A stretch of 41,350 nt of DNA, from contig JALOMB010000005.1 of assembly GCA_025455685.1 (NCBI GenBank), positions 1 to 41,350 of the forward strand, written 5' to 3'. The translations under genes were made by a program, and so were the position numbers. The number at the start of each line of letters is the position of its first letter. The first letter of the stretch is position 1. Shown in pieces: positions 15,011-24,323 of this stretch. The DNA is from Chitinophagales bacterium. Lineage in GTDB: Bacteria; Bacteroidota; Bacteroidia; Chitinophagales; JADJOU01. The notes beneath the pieces were generated by a model that was not told where the DNA came from, did not search any database, and saw only the letters and a list, made by a program, of their open reading frames with translations.

Positions 15011-18000
15011 CTATTTTTTGATAAATGATTTTGTCTTATTCAAGTCACTATTTAGATTCTTAATGTGGAGCATATAAGTACCTGGAGCGAGTTTGGCAAT
15101 ATCGAGTACAGTAGCCTGAGAAGACAAGAGGGCTTCTTGTCTAGTCAGCAATCTTCCTAAGGCATCATACAAAGTTATCTCATGATATTCAGGGGCACTA
15201 TTAGGAATTTGAATATATAAATCTTGTTCTGCAGGATTCGGATATATTTCTAGGTCTATATCTTTAGATTCTTTGATCGCATTAAACACTTGGTTGGCTC
15301 CTTTGAATGTAAAATAAGCCGTACCTCCTGAAGGCCCTCTAATCCCATCAAAAATCTTATAAGATATTCCATTATCTCTTCCTTCAGTGGTATTTATTTG
15401 ACCTACATCAAAATTCAATTCATTTCCTCGAACTCCTTGGAGTAAGCTATTGGTAAATGGGGTCTCTACTGTTTGGAACCAAGTAATATCTTGGATTGAA
15501 AAACTTGGCGACTTTTCAAAAGTTGTTTTATACGTTTCATAAATTTCCTCTAGTTTATTCAATTCAATATCACTATGATAAAACTTAACTTTCATAGGAT
15601 TATTCATAGCGCTAGCAGGACCATCTATATTCCAATATCGACTCAGCATTACAGTACCACTTAATTGAGATCGTGAATTGACAATATGGGTAAATGGTGA
15701 ACTTCTTACTTCTATATTAGCTTTTCCTTCAAATATATTTCCATTCTTTTGTATTGCTAAATAAATTTTCTTATTGTCGTTCGGCGGTGCAAAATAGGTC
15801 CAACCATTCTTATCTGTACAGACCTCTCTAAGGTTATTTTGTGAAGTATTCGCTAAAACTGCATCTTTATTAAATCCAATATAATCCACAGTTACTTCAA
15901 AAGATGGAAGACTTGCAGCACAAGGCGCTTGTCCAAGAACATTTACGCGATAATTTCCGGCATTAGTACTCGATAAATTTGTGAGATTTAGTGTAGGAGA
16001 CACAGCAGACTGAATAGGATTTCCATTGTATAGCCATTGATAGCCTATAGCTTGATTATTAGCTACTACATTCAAAGTATAATTTGAACCTTCACAAAGC
16101 AAAGCACCTTCAGGCTGAGTAAGAATGAGCGGTGCTTCTCGTGTAGTAATCTTAAAGGAATCTGATATAGAGAAAGGACAATTTATATGAGATCGATATT
16201 TGAGGTAATATAGACCTTCATCAGATTTACCTACTGAAGTAATAGAAAGCCTTGATTTATCTTGCCCTTGAATATCTATACCATTCTTGACCCATTGATA
16301 CAAGCTCGCATCTTGAAGTACAAAAGATGTATCTAATCTATTTAAAGTACAAAACTCAAAATCATTAATTTTAGCAGTACTAGTTGCTAAAGGCTTAACG
16401 TCTATGCTAAAGAGTGGACTCGTAATCTCTCCACAATTATTCTCAGATATAGCTTTGTAATAATAAGTACCTGTATTTGATCTACTCAAAGTAGAAATCT
16501 CTAGCGTTTTAGTACTTCCCAATGGGATAGCAGGGGACTTAAACCATTGATAGCCAACACTATTTTCCGTATTAGATGTTAGAGATAATTTTGAGCCTTC
16601 ACAAGGTTCATAAAACTCAGGTATATTCTTTATTACAGCTTTTGGTACAACCCTAATCGTCATGGTATCAGATGCTGCAATCTGACATCCAGGGTAGCTT
16701 TTGGCTAAAACATAATAGCTTCCAGAATCTTTTAAAGATACATAAGCTAGATCAATAAAATCAAAAGAGCTATTCAAAAGTTCTCCATTTCTATACCATT
16801 CATAAGTATTCGCATGGTCAAAATTGGCATTTAATTTATAGTCTTGAAATTGGCATAAGGTCGTATCTTTTAGACTAGAAACGAATTTAGGATTATCATG
16901 AACAGTAATATTAAATATATCAAAATCTTGTCCGCATTTATATTTATCTTCAGCAATATAAGATACATTGACCAAAGATGAAGGCGTAGTAAAATTATTA
17001 AGCATCAATGTATCAGTAGCTTTCTTCTTAATTGGCACACCAGAATTAACAATCCATGAAATAGAATCTAAATCACTTCCCATTGCCTTTAAAACTAAAT
17101 TAGACCCAACACATACATTAGGATTTGAGGTTTGATTTTGGATTTGAGGTAAGGGCAGTGCTTTGACCAAAACTTCCTTAGAAGTCGTATCTCTATAACA
17201 ATTGGTTTTAGAAATCAAACGAGCTCTATATAGCCCTGAGAGCGACTGAGTCAGCGCTGGAATGTTCAAAACCGCATCTTTATTAGACGAAGGATAGTCT
17301 ACTTTTACTATATTATTGTCTTTTAGCCATACGATAGAATCAAAAGCAGAGCCTCCTTGAACTTTTAAAGACAAAGGTGCATTTGTACAATGTGCCGTAT
17401 CGGTTAGATCCAAAGTCAATCCTAGCGAGCGACTCTTAACATACTTAACTGGGACTTCTACTTTTTCGCTAAAACAAATATCAGTTCTTCCTCTAATATT
17501 GAAGAAATTTAAAGCAAAAGTTGGCAATAGATTCCCAAAATTATTGGCTCCTAAAATCTGAATAGCACCGTTTGCAGATACATTTCTAAAGATAGCATTT
17601 AAATTATTTACAAATCTCATGTCAAAAATATCATTAGCTTCTAGCAAGACAAGAGAATAAAAATTTCCAGGTTTCAATAAAGCACCTAACTTAATCGTAG
17701 TAGCGGTAGCGCTGGAGGTAGTATTAATAAAGGTTCGTTCTGAAGTAAAAATTATATTGCCTTCTATATCCAATATACCTACAACGACACTTCCTCCTGA
17801 AGAATTAGCGTAGATAAAGCAAGAATCTAAAATATAATCTTTGTAAATATTAAAAAACATACCCGAATTTACACCTACGAAATTAGAAATTGGCGGAACC
17901 GTAACTAAAGATGTTTCTAATTTTTCTGTTTTCGAATTCACATAAAAACTAGTAGGTTGTTGAATATATCTGGAGTTGTAAATATTTCCTTCAAAAATAG

Positions 18001-21000
18001 AATTATATGGATTGTCATTATAGTTTTCATACCATGAATAAGTTTTGACAGGCGGAGCTAGGGTAGATGCAGTTAATCTGACATAGCCACGCTCACAGAC
18101 TGAATCAGGATTTGAAACTGCGAAATTCTTATCATTTTGAACCGAATAAGACACAGAACTAGTCACAAAACTTCCATTAGCATCCGTAAGGGTCAAAGTA
18201 AAAGTCGTATCTCTTTTTGCAGTGAATTTCAGCGTATCTTTATTGAAGCCATTACTCCATGAATAAGTAAATGGAGCGCAACCACCATAAACTTTTGGGA
18301 TTAAAGTAACTATATCGTCGAAACAAAGCTGCGTAATATTAGAAGTGATATCCACTTTCAAAGGATTCACTGATTGATGGAGGGTATCCACAGGTTTTCT
18401 AAAGACACAACCATTGATATCAGTATACTGTAAATCAAAAAAAGTAGGCAATACACTTGGCGTATAAACTGGATTTGAAGGCAAACTAGGGAAAAGTACA
18501 TTATTAACATAATAGATATAGTTGTTGCTATTATTCTGAATTAATACTTTATAATCCTCTACCTCACCAGAAGCTAAGGGCGTAGTAGCTGTAGATATAG
18601 TATCTGAAGATGCTACAAAACGAAGTCTTGTCCAGCCTTGCAACGCATTCAATGGGATATAGAATTGACCCTTAAGTGTTGAACGTCCTATGATAGGCCT
18701 ACCCAAAGAGGTAAAGATTTCTTCACCAACACCATTAAAAAATCCATCTCCATCAACATCCATAAAAATTTTCACAAAAGTATTCGTTCTATACTTATTA
18801 TCAATTTCAATTTCAAAATTATAGGGTTTTCCTACCATCAAAGTATCTTGGGTAATGTTTGAGGTATTGGTATAAGTGCCTCTATTGCCTAGTGCAAAAC
18901 CTTTGTTGGTCAAAAGATTATTGAAATTATTGATGATTAAGGTTTTATTAAACATTACTGATAAAATCTCTACACTATCATTTCCAAAAATAGTATTGCC
19001 GGGTCTAAATTTATCAGATCTATTTGGGAAACTATAGCCTACTTTTATTGATTTATTGATACAAGCACTATCAGGAGTTAAGATATGATTAGGAAATCTA
19101 ATGCTTTTAGCAATATCATTTAAGACATAGCGCTTTCCATTGAAAATAGTATCATTTTCAAAATCAACAAACAAAATTTCATAAGTAATTAAATCACTGG
19201 AAATTGCTGGCGCAGGGATGATTGCTTCATAAAAACCACTAGGTGCTATGGCCATTGGGAGATATGTTTTCGTACCAGAATTGAATTGATAATACAATCC
19301 AATGTTCTTCATATCTAATCCAGGCAAAATAGAAGCCCTGACTAAGGTTTGACTTGCGACACATTTATTTGGTGCCAAAGATGTATCATAGACATCAAAC
19401 AATTCAGACATTTGATAAATACTCGCATCAAACTCATCTGCCCCAATATCAAAAGCCGTACCAGTAAATTTAGCAGAATTAAAAGTAGGTCTAGTCTCTA
19501 AGTCTATATCATAATTAAATCCAGCAATCGTAGTGCCCGCAGATTCAATTTTAGAAGACTTAGTAGCATCGATATGAATATCCGTAGAGGACATGAAATT
19601 TACAGAAACACTCTTAGAGTTTCTGTCGAAATTCAAAAATGGCATCCAATCTTCTAAGGTTACATTATTTACATCAAATCTACCGCCATTTGGTAAATAA
19701 TAATTATTGAAATCCATATTGTTGGTATTCAATGAATTTCCATTTGGAAATAAATAGGCATAATCTTCTCCAAAAGTACCATAAGTAGCACCTAAAATTA
19801 AATTATTGACTCCGACACCTTCATTAACCAATAAATTATTTCTAAATGAAGTAAATGCTCCAAAATCATTAATAAAACCGACGCAATAAGATCTATGTGT
19901 AGCAGTAGTCCCAAGTGTTTGTTGAGGAATTCGAATTGAATTTGAATTAAATGCTATATTTCTAGTGGCATTTACATTAATTACACCAGTAAACAAAATG
20001 CCGTATGTGGCACTTGGGCTTAATGCAGCGGTACTGTTGGTCGTTTTCCTTTTTTCGACATTAGATATCATGTTGTTGATAATGGTAGTCGAAGAATCCA
20101 CATTCGCGTTCTGAAAAACAATACCTGCTATTTGATTCGTGCCGGCAACCAAAGGGTTATAAACGCGACTGATATGATTGCCTACTAAAGAAACATTAGC
20201 CATTTTACCCCTTATGCGTATGCCAAAATTATCATAACTTGTACCATTTATCCCACCTGCAATAGAAGTAATTGTATTGTTTTGAAGTCTGAGTATTTGA
20301 TTGTCTGATGCTGCATGATTGACATCTATTCCGATACTTCGAACATTAATCGTATTTTTTGATATCAATACATTTTTAATCAGGCTTCTATTTCCTAATA
20401 AGGCTCCATCCAATAAAATTCCTCTATTATAATCCTGAATCGATACATTCTCTATAGTAATACTTAAAATCGAATCAAAAGCCGCAAGCGTAGAAGTGGT
20501 CGTACCTCCTCCAATATAGATTCCATTAGAAACAGAAGTAGAAGTAGAGGTAGGATTTATGTTTCCATTAAGCGTTACATTTTTGATTGAAATGTTCTCA
20601 ATGATATTATTGGTAGCTGTATTGATTATTTTCAATGTAGAAAAGGCTGATGTACCTGCAGTACTCGTAAATGTAAGCCTTTCTATATTAGTCGTGTTCA
20701 TGTCATCACCATCTATGATGACTACAGGAATATTATGAATAGCAATATGTCCTCTCCCCGCAACCGTAGTACCTGAAGTAGTAACTACGGGATTACCAAC
20801 CGCTCTAATTGTGATAGAATTGGTTCTAAATGTGGCATGAGACTCAAGTGGTGTAGAAGTCGTAGGTTCTGTAAAATTAGCTGTAACGGTAAGAACAACT
20901 TCTCCGAAATGTGTTCCATTTCTAATCGCATTAAAGGCATTATTAAAATTCGTATAAGTTCCTGTAGGTGTACCTTGAGTAGCCACCAAAGATATTTGTG

Positions 21001-21085
21001 CCTTGCTAATTACACAAAACGACAAAACGAATAACCATAAACTTAAGAGTGATGCAATTCGAATGGAATTCAATAGTTTATTCAT
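15011..21085 (-). CDS. Giant multidomain T9SS-secreted surface protein
   Basis: A 2024-residue protein. Residues 1-30 are a signal peptide (FVLSFCVISKAQ). Residues about 35-560 are rich in short N/T/V/I turns such as NNIIENISIKNVTLNGN, fitting a right-handed parallel beta-helix. A GEVED motif (ASGEVEDYKVLI) lies near residue 842, and a PKD/SprB-like stretch with SYSWSNG near 930. At least six Ig-like domains, 80-90 residues each, begin near 1232, 1323, 1410, 1494, 1578 and 1659, with the C-x-G-S-x-L / Y-x-W pattern. A unique domain starts near 1752, and a type A T9SS sorting domain near 1950 (YPNPAEQDLYI, LYDALGRLL, LAPGTYMLHI). The likely role is adhesion or surface display; the ligand is unknown. 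Confidence 0.93.
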   Translation of the reverse strand: MNKLLNSIRIASLLSLWLFVLSFCVISKAQISLVATQGTPTGTYTNFNNAFNAIRNGTHFGEVVLTVTANFTEPTTSTPLESHATFRTNSITIRAVGNPVVTTSGTTVAGRGHIAIHNIPVVIIDGDDMNTTNIERLTFTSTAGTSAFSTLKIINTATNNIIENISIKNVTLNGNINPTSTSTSVSNGIYIGGGTTTSTLAAFDSILSITIENVSIQDYNRGILLDGALLGNRSLIKNVLISKNTINVRSIGIDVNHAASDNQILRLQNNTITSIAGGINGTSYDNFGIRIRGKMANVSLVGNHISRVYNPLVAGTNQIAGIVFQNANVDSSTTIINNMISNVEKRKTTNSTAALSPSATYGILFTGVINVNATRNIAFNSNSIRIPQQTLGTTATHRSYCVGFINDFGAFTSFRNNLLVNEGVGVNNLILGATYGTFGEDYAYLFPNGNSLNTNNMDFNNYYLPNGGRFDVNNVTLEDWMPFLNFDRNSKSVSVNFMSSTDIHIDATKSSKIESAGTTIAGFNYDIDLETRPTFNSAKFTGTAFDIGADEFDASIYQMSELFDVYDTSLAPNKCVASQTLVRASILPGLDMKNIGLYYQFNSGTKTYLPMAIAPSGFYEAIIPAPAISSDLITYEILFVDFENDTIFNGKRYVLNDIAKSIRFPNHILTPDSACINKSIKVGYSFPNRSDKFRPGNTIFGNDSVEILSVMFNKTLIINNFNNLLTNKGFALGNRGTYTNTSNITQDTLMVGKPYNFEIEIDNKYRTNTFVKIFMDVDGDGFFNGVGEEIFTSLGRPIIGRSTLKGQFYIPLNALQGWTRLRFVASSDTISTATTPLASGEVEDYKVLIQNNSNNYIYYVNNVLFPSLPSNPVYTPSVLPTFFDLQYTDINGCVFRKPVDTLHQSVNPLKVDITSNITQLCFDDIVTLIPKVYGGCAPFTYSWSNGFNKDTLKFTAKRDTTFTLTLTDANGSFVTSSVSYSVQNDKNFAVSNPDSVCERGYVRLTASTLAPPVKTYSWYENYNDNPYNSIFEGNIYNSRYIQQPTSFYVNSKTEKLETSLVTVPPISNFVGVNSGMFFNIYKDYILDSCFIYANSSGGSVVVGILDIEGNIIFTSERTFINTTSSATATTIKLGALLKPGNFYSLVLLEANDIFDMRFVNNLNAIFRNVSANGAIQILGANNFGNLLPTFALNFFNIRGRTDICFSEKVEVPVKYVKSRSLGLTLDLTDTAHCTNAPLSLKVQGGSAFDSIVWLKDNNIVKVDYPSSNKDAVLNIPALTQSLSGLYRARLISKTNCYRDTTSKEVLVKALPLPQIQNQTSNPNVCVGSNLVLKAMGSDLDSISWIVNSGVPIKKKATDTLMLNNFTTPSSLVNVSYIAEDKYKCGQDFDIFNITVHDNPKFVSSLKDTTLCQFQDYKLNANFDHANTYEWYRNGELLNSSFDFIDLAYVSLKDSGSYYVLAKSYPGCQIAASDTMTIRVVPKAVIKNIPEFYEPCEGSKLSLTSNTENSVGYQWFKSPAIPLGSTKTLEISTLSRSNTGTYYYKAISENNCGEITSPLFSIDVKPLATSTAKINDFEFCTLNRLDTSFVLQDASLYQWVKNGIDIQGQDKSRLSITSVGKSDEGLYYLKYRSHINCPFSISDSFKITTREAPLILTQPEGALLCEGSNYTLNVVANNQAIGYQWLYNGNPIQSAVSPTLNLTNLSSTNAGNYRVNVLGQAPCAASLPSFEVTVDYIGFNKDAVLANTSQNNLREVCTDKNGWTYFAPPNDNKKIYLAIQKNGNIFEGKANIEVRSSPFTHIVNSRSQLSGTVMLSRYWNIDGPASAMNNPMKVKFYHSDIELNKLEEIYETYKTTFEKSPSFSIQDITWFQTVETPFTNSLLQGVRGNELNFDVGQINTTEGRDNGISYKIFDGIRGPSGGTAYFTFKGANQVFNAIKESKDIDLEIYPNPAEQDLYIQIPNSAPEYHEITLYDALGRLLTRQEALLSSQATVLDIAKLAPGTYMLHIKNLNSDLNKTKSFIKK

Positions 21086-21107
21086 GAATTTATCATTTAT
21101 TAATCAA

Positions 21108-21115
21108 CAAAGATA
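21108..21115 (-). promoter_or_regulatory. Bacteroidota -7 box upstream of giant surface-protein gene
   Basis: The minus strand reads TATCTTTG, a full TAnnTTTG match 22 bases before the ATG of the giant gene, in an AT-rich 68-base gap after the thioesterase gene. No -33 TTG lies at a standard distance. Confidence 0.48.
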
Positions 21116-21153
21116 AACAAAAAAAAATAATTGTTTTAATAAACTTAACTAGC

Positions 21154-22017
21154 TTAAATTTTTCTAATTAAACCTTCTTGTGTAGTTGAGGCGATTAAAT
21201 TGCCTTTTTTATCGAACATATAGCCATGTGTAAGGGCTCTAGCATTAAAAGTAGATGGCGCGAAAATTCGATATAAGTAAAAATCGTCAATTTGAATTGT
21301 TCGGTGAAACCACATAGTGTGGTCTATAGAGGCCATTTTAATTTTGCCTAAATTAATTTTTTGATGAGGCTCTAAGGCAGTAAAAAGTAAATTATAATCA
21401 GAAGCATAGAGAAGCATAGCTTGCATCATAGGCTGAGGAAGATCGACCAAAGGCTCTATAAATCTAAACCAAACATGCTTTCTAGCACTATAAGATAAAT
21501 TTGGAAAAAATAAACGAAGAAATTCTACTTGGCGAAACTCTATAGGTCTATCTAATTCTAGCCAATTTTTTAGAGTTTTAGGTAGTCTTTTATGAAACAT
21601 TTTATAGAAATCCTGCCAGGTAAGTAGCCATTTAGGCGGAATTAATAAAAAAGGTGGTTTCAGCTGATATTCAAAAGGTGACTCTTCATGTATGTGGAAA
21701 GAAACTGTAGCATGATAGATACACAAATCCTTTTGAAAAGCTTTAACAATTCTTGTGACAAATGATTTTCCATCTTTTAATACCGAAACTTCATAACGAA
21801 CGGGCAATTCTAGATTTCCAGGATGTAAAAAATAGGCATGAATGGAATGTGCTAAAAAATTGTCTGACACAGACTTATAGGCAGCCACTAAGCTCTGACC
21901 TAGAACTTGGCCTCCATAGATGTTTGGACTACCTATGGACAAACTATTTCCTTCATAAATGCCCGATTCTATCTCTTTTACCTGTAGATGATTGATTAAG
22001 TCTTGGGTAGTTTTCAT
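21154..22017 (-). CDS. tesB: Acyl-CoA thioesterase II (TesB family)
   Basis: A 287-residue double-hotdog thioesterase that hydrolyses acyl-CoA to free acid and CoA in the cytoplasm. The first hotdog carries NIYGGQVLGQSLVAA and HSIHAYFLHPG, and the second carries LLYASDYNLLFTAL and SIDHTMWFHR, ending STTQEGLIRKI. By comparison with E. coli TesB (D204, T228, Q278) the catalytic set is D207, S230 (serine in place of threonine) and Q280, with matching spacing. The ATG overlaps the end of the GHMP-kinase gene as ATGA, so it belongs to the HMG-CoA reductase operon. Its acyl substrate in that context is not known. Confidence 0.93.
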   Translation of the reverse strand: MKTTQDLINHLQVKEIESGIYEGNSLSIGSPNIYGGQVLGQSLVAAYKSVSDNFLAHSIHAYFLHPGNLELPVRYEVSVLKDGKSFVTRIVKAFQKDLCIYHATVSFHIHEESPFEYQLKPPFLLIPPKWLLTWQDFYKMFHKRLPKTLKNWLELDRPIEFRQVEFLRLFFPNLSYSARKHVWFRFIEPLVDLPQPMMQAMLLYASDYNLLFTALEPHQKINLGKIKMASIDHTMWFHRTIQIDDFYLYRIFAPSTFNARALTHGYMFDKKGNLIASTTQEGLIRKI

Positions 22018-22928
22018 AGCGGTTTGCTTTGTACGATTTCATGATAAGCAAAAAAAATGGGATACTCAGATTTTCCTATAATTTGATGAATATCTTCCCG
22101 AGGTAAATCACTGAGAATCATAAAAAAATCACCGTGCCAAGCACCTAGATATTTACTATAAAAAGGCATCTTATGCCCTAAATCATGACTTAAAGGTTTA
22201 TGACCCAATACACTACTGATTAGTGTATCATGATACTCAAACAAATCAATCACCTCAGAGACTTGTTTTGTTTGAGTGATTGATTTGGAAATTTCTGAAA
22301 TTTCAAAAATTAAGGATTCTGATGTTTGCTGAATATTTTCTCTATTCGATCGAATCGATTGTATAGAAGACTGCTTTTGACCACTATAGACGAAATAAAT
22401 AAAATCCGTCCATTGAGGCAAATTTAGCTCCACTACTTTAGCATTTGATTCGTCGATACGAGTATACAATATAGGCGATTTGGCATATCCACAAGCTATA
22501 TCATAGGAGGAACCTTGAAACACATGAGCATTGAGGGCATAAGGATTGACGTCAAAATACTTAGCTAAAAGACAGACTAAGGTAGAAGACGACCCCAAGC
22601 CCCAATGTTTATTGAAAGTTAACTTAGTAATAAATTTTCTTTGGTTAAAAGAATCTTCATTCATTTTTCCTAGATCTGCAATATACCTAAAACATTGCTG
22701 AAGCTTATCCTCTAAATGCAGATTAGCGGTCATTTGCCAAGTATAAAAAACCGTATCATCATAATCTCTGGCTTCCCAACTCATAGCTAAGTCGGAATAC
22801 ACTTCTAGGCTTTGACCAAATTTAAGCGGTAGCGCTAAAGAAGTGGCTCCTCGAAGCGCAAGATACTCTCCGGTAAGCATGAGTTTGCCTTGCGCAAAAT
22901 CCTGATATAACAAATTAGAATGACGCAC
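22014..22928 (-). CDS. GYDIA-family GHMP kinase (mevalonate pathway)
   Basis: A 304-residue small-molecule kinase of the GHMP superfamily. It shows the N-terminal KLMLTGEYLAL (about 15-25), the ATP-binding loop WGLGSSST (109-116), and GSSYDIACG (139-147), which gives the GYDIA subfamily its name. The usual third GHMP motif is divergent (YLGAWHGDFFMIL). It is probably a mevalonate- or phosphomevalonate-type kinase because it sits two bases downstream of HMG-CoA reductase and the subfamily regularly pairs with it in Bacteroidota; the exact phosphate acceptor is not fixed by sequence. The start codon is GTG. The gene end overlaps tesB (ATGA). Confidence 0.88.
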   Translation of the reverse strand: MRHSNLLYQDFAQGKLMLTGEYLALRGATSLALPLKFGQSLEVYSDLAMSWEARDYDDTVFYTWQMTANLHLEDKLQQCFRYIADLGKMNEDSFNQRKFITKLTFNKHWGLGSSSTLVCLLAKYFDVNPYALNAHVFQGSSYDIACGYAKSPILYTRIDESNAKVVELNLPQWTDFIYFVYSGQKQSSIQSIRSNRENIQQTSESLIFEISEISKSITQTKQVSEVIDLFEYHDTLISSVLGHKPLSHDLGHKMPFYSKYLGAWHGDFFMILSDLPREDIHQIIGKSEYPIFFAYHEIVQSKPL

Positions 22929-22930
22929 GA

Positions 22931-24250
22931 TTAGCTCGATCTCAACTGCTGTAAGAAGATTTTGACGTCATTGAATGACACGACTTTGTCTTTGAAATAA
23001 TCTAAGGCTTTTGAAGTTTCATTTACATTGGCTTTGAGTTCATGAAGAATATTGGGTAAATGCATTTTCATATGACCAAACTGAATTCCTGTAGTAATCA
23101 AAGAGCGAATCGCCGCAAAATTCTGCATTAAACCTACCGATGCTACGATTTGCATCAATTCTTCAGCATCTGGATTGCCCAGCAACTGCAACGAAGTATT
23201 AGCCATAGGATGCAATTTAGTTAACCCGCCAACGGTACCCAAAGCCATGGGAATAGTTAGTTCAAAATGAAATACATCTTCTTCGATGTAAGCCCTTGAT
23301 AAACTTCTATATTTACCATCTCGAGATGCATAAGTATGGATACAACTCTCTACAGCTCTAAAATCATTGCCCGTAGCTATGACGACAGCATCGATACCAT
23401 TGAGAATGCCTTTGTTGTGCGTCGTAGCACGATATGTATCTACTCTAGCGATATCAACTGCTCTCACGAATTTTTCAGCAAAATGATTTGGGGCATAGCC
23501 ATTGACAACCCCTAAATCTGCTATTGGTGATGAAACACGAGAATTCACAATGCATTCAGGCGTATAGTTTGACAAAATACACATATTAATCTCAATGTCT
23601 CGTGATGATTTATCAAAGCATTTAGCTTCATTTATCAAATCTCTAAAAGTCTTACCAACTTGCTCTAAACATGTATTAATGAAATTAGCACCCATGCTGT
23701 CTTTGGTTTCAAACTCCATTCTAATAGAATAGTAATGCTCCAAATCTGAAGTTTGGTCTAGCAAGGTCATTGAACTAATGCCGCCGCCACGTGCACGCAT
23801 ACTTTCAGTAATTTGATCAGTTGAGGCTATTAAAATATGGCGATTTTCTTTGAAAAAAGTCTTGAGTATCTCTGAATTTCCATGATAAAAAAAATGAATA
23901 TTGCCAATTTTTTTAGTTCCTAAAACCTTAGATACGATACCACCACGAGTATGCCAAAATTTAGCCGAGTTAGCTAAAGCCGCCACTACACTACTCTCTT
24001 CTATGACCAATGGAACGCAATAGTCTTTATCATTGACTTTGAAATTAGGCGCCACACTAAAAGGCAAATGAAAATTTGTCAACGTATTTTCGCTAAAGGC
24101 ATCAAACTGCTTTTGCGCTTCGACATTATTATACCAAAAGCTCGCAAACTTATCGACCACTTCTACAGGATTCTCATAGAGAAAATTTTTAGCAACCCAA
24201 GATATCTTTTCGAGTTTGCTAAGTTTAGAAAAACTTATTGGATTTTTCAT
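22931..24250 (-). CDS. Hydroxymethylglutaryl-CoA reductase, degradative/class II-like
   Basis: A 439-residue HMG-CoA reductase, converting HMG-CoA to mevalonate (or the reverse). Key residues by comparison with the Pseudomonas mevalonii enzyme: glutamate in VIEESSVVAA (E84/E85), DSMGANFIN (184-192), lysine K280 in HNKGI, aspartate D296 in TGNDFRA, and histidine H393 in FGHM. Spacings between K, D and H match the known class II enzyme within one residue. It leads an operon with a GHMP kinase and a thioesterase. A well-formed promoter (TTG, 18 bases, TATATTTG) lies about 40 bases upstream, giving a short leader. Biosynthetic use for isoprenoids is inferred from the kinase neighbour. Confidence 0.96.
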   Translation of the reverse strand: MKNPISFSKLSKLEKISWVAKNFLYENPVEVVDKFASFWYNNVEAQKQFDAFSENTLTNFHLPFSVAPNFKVNDKDYCVPLVIEESSVVAALANSAKFWHTRGGIVSKVLGTKKIGNIHFFYHGNSEILKTFFKENRHILIASTDQITESMRARGGGISSMTLLDQTSDLEHYYSIRMEFETKDSMGANFINTCLEQVGKTFRDLINEAKCFDKSSRDIEINMCILSNYTPECIVNSRVSSPIADLGVVNGYAPNHFAEKFVRAVDIARVDTYRATTHNKGILNGIDAVVIATGNDFRAVESCIHTYASRDGKYRSLSRAYIEEDVFHFELTIPMALGTVGGLTKLHPMANTSLQLLGNPDAEELMQIVASVGLMQNFAAIRSLITTGIQFGHMKMHLPNILHELKANVNETSKALDYFKDKVVSFNDVKIFLQQLRSS

Positions 24251-24290
24251 AGGCCTAATTTTATATACCCCTAATTTGATTTATCAAATG

Positions 24291-24319
24291 CAAATATAAA
24301 CATTTTAAATAGAATTCAA
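24291..24319 (-). promoter_or_regulatory. Promoter of the HMG-CoA reductase operon
   Basis: On the minus strand TTG (24319-24317), 18 bases, then TATATTTG (24298-24291). Both elements match the Bacteroidota consensus at normal spacing, which is the best promoter in the window. Transcription would start near 24285, about 35 bases before the HMG-CoA reductase ATG. Confidence 0.7.
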
Positions 24320-24323
24320 GATT

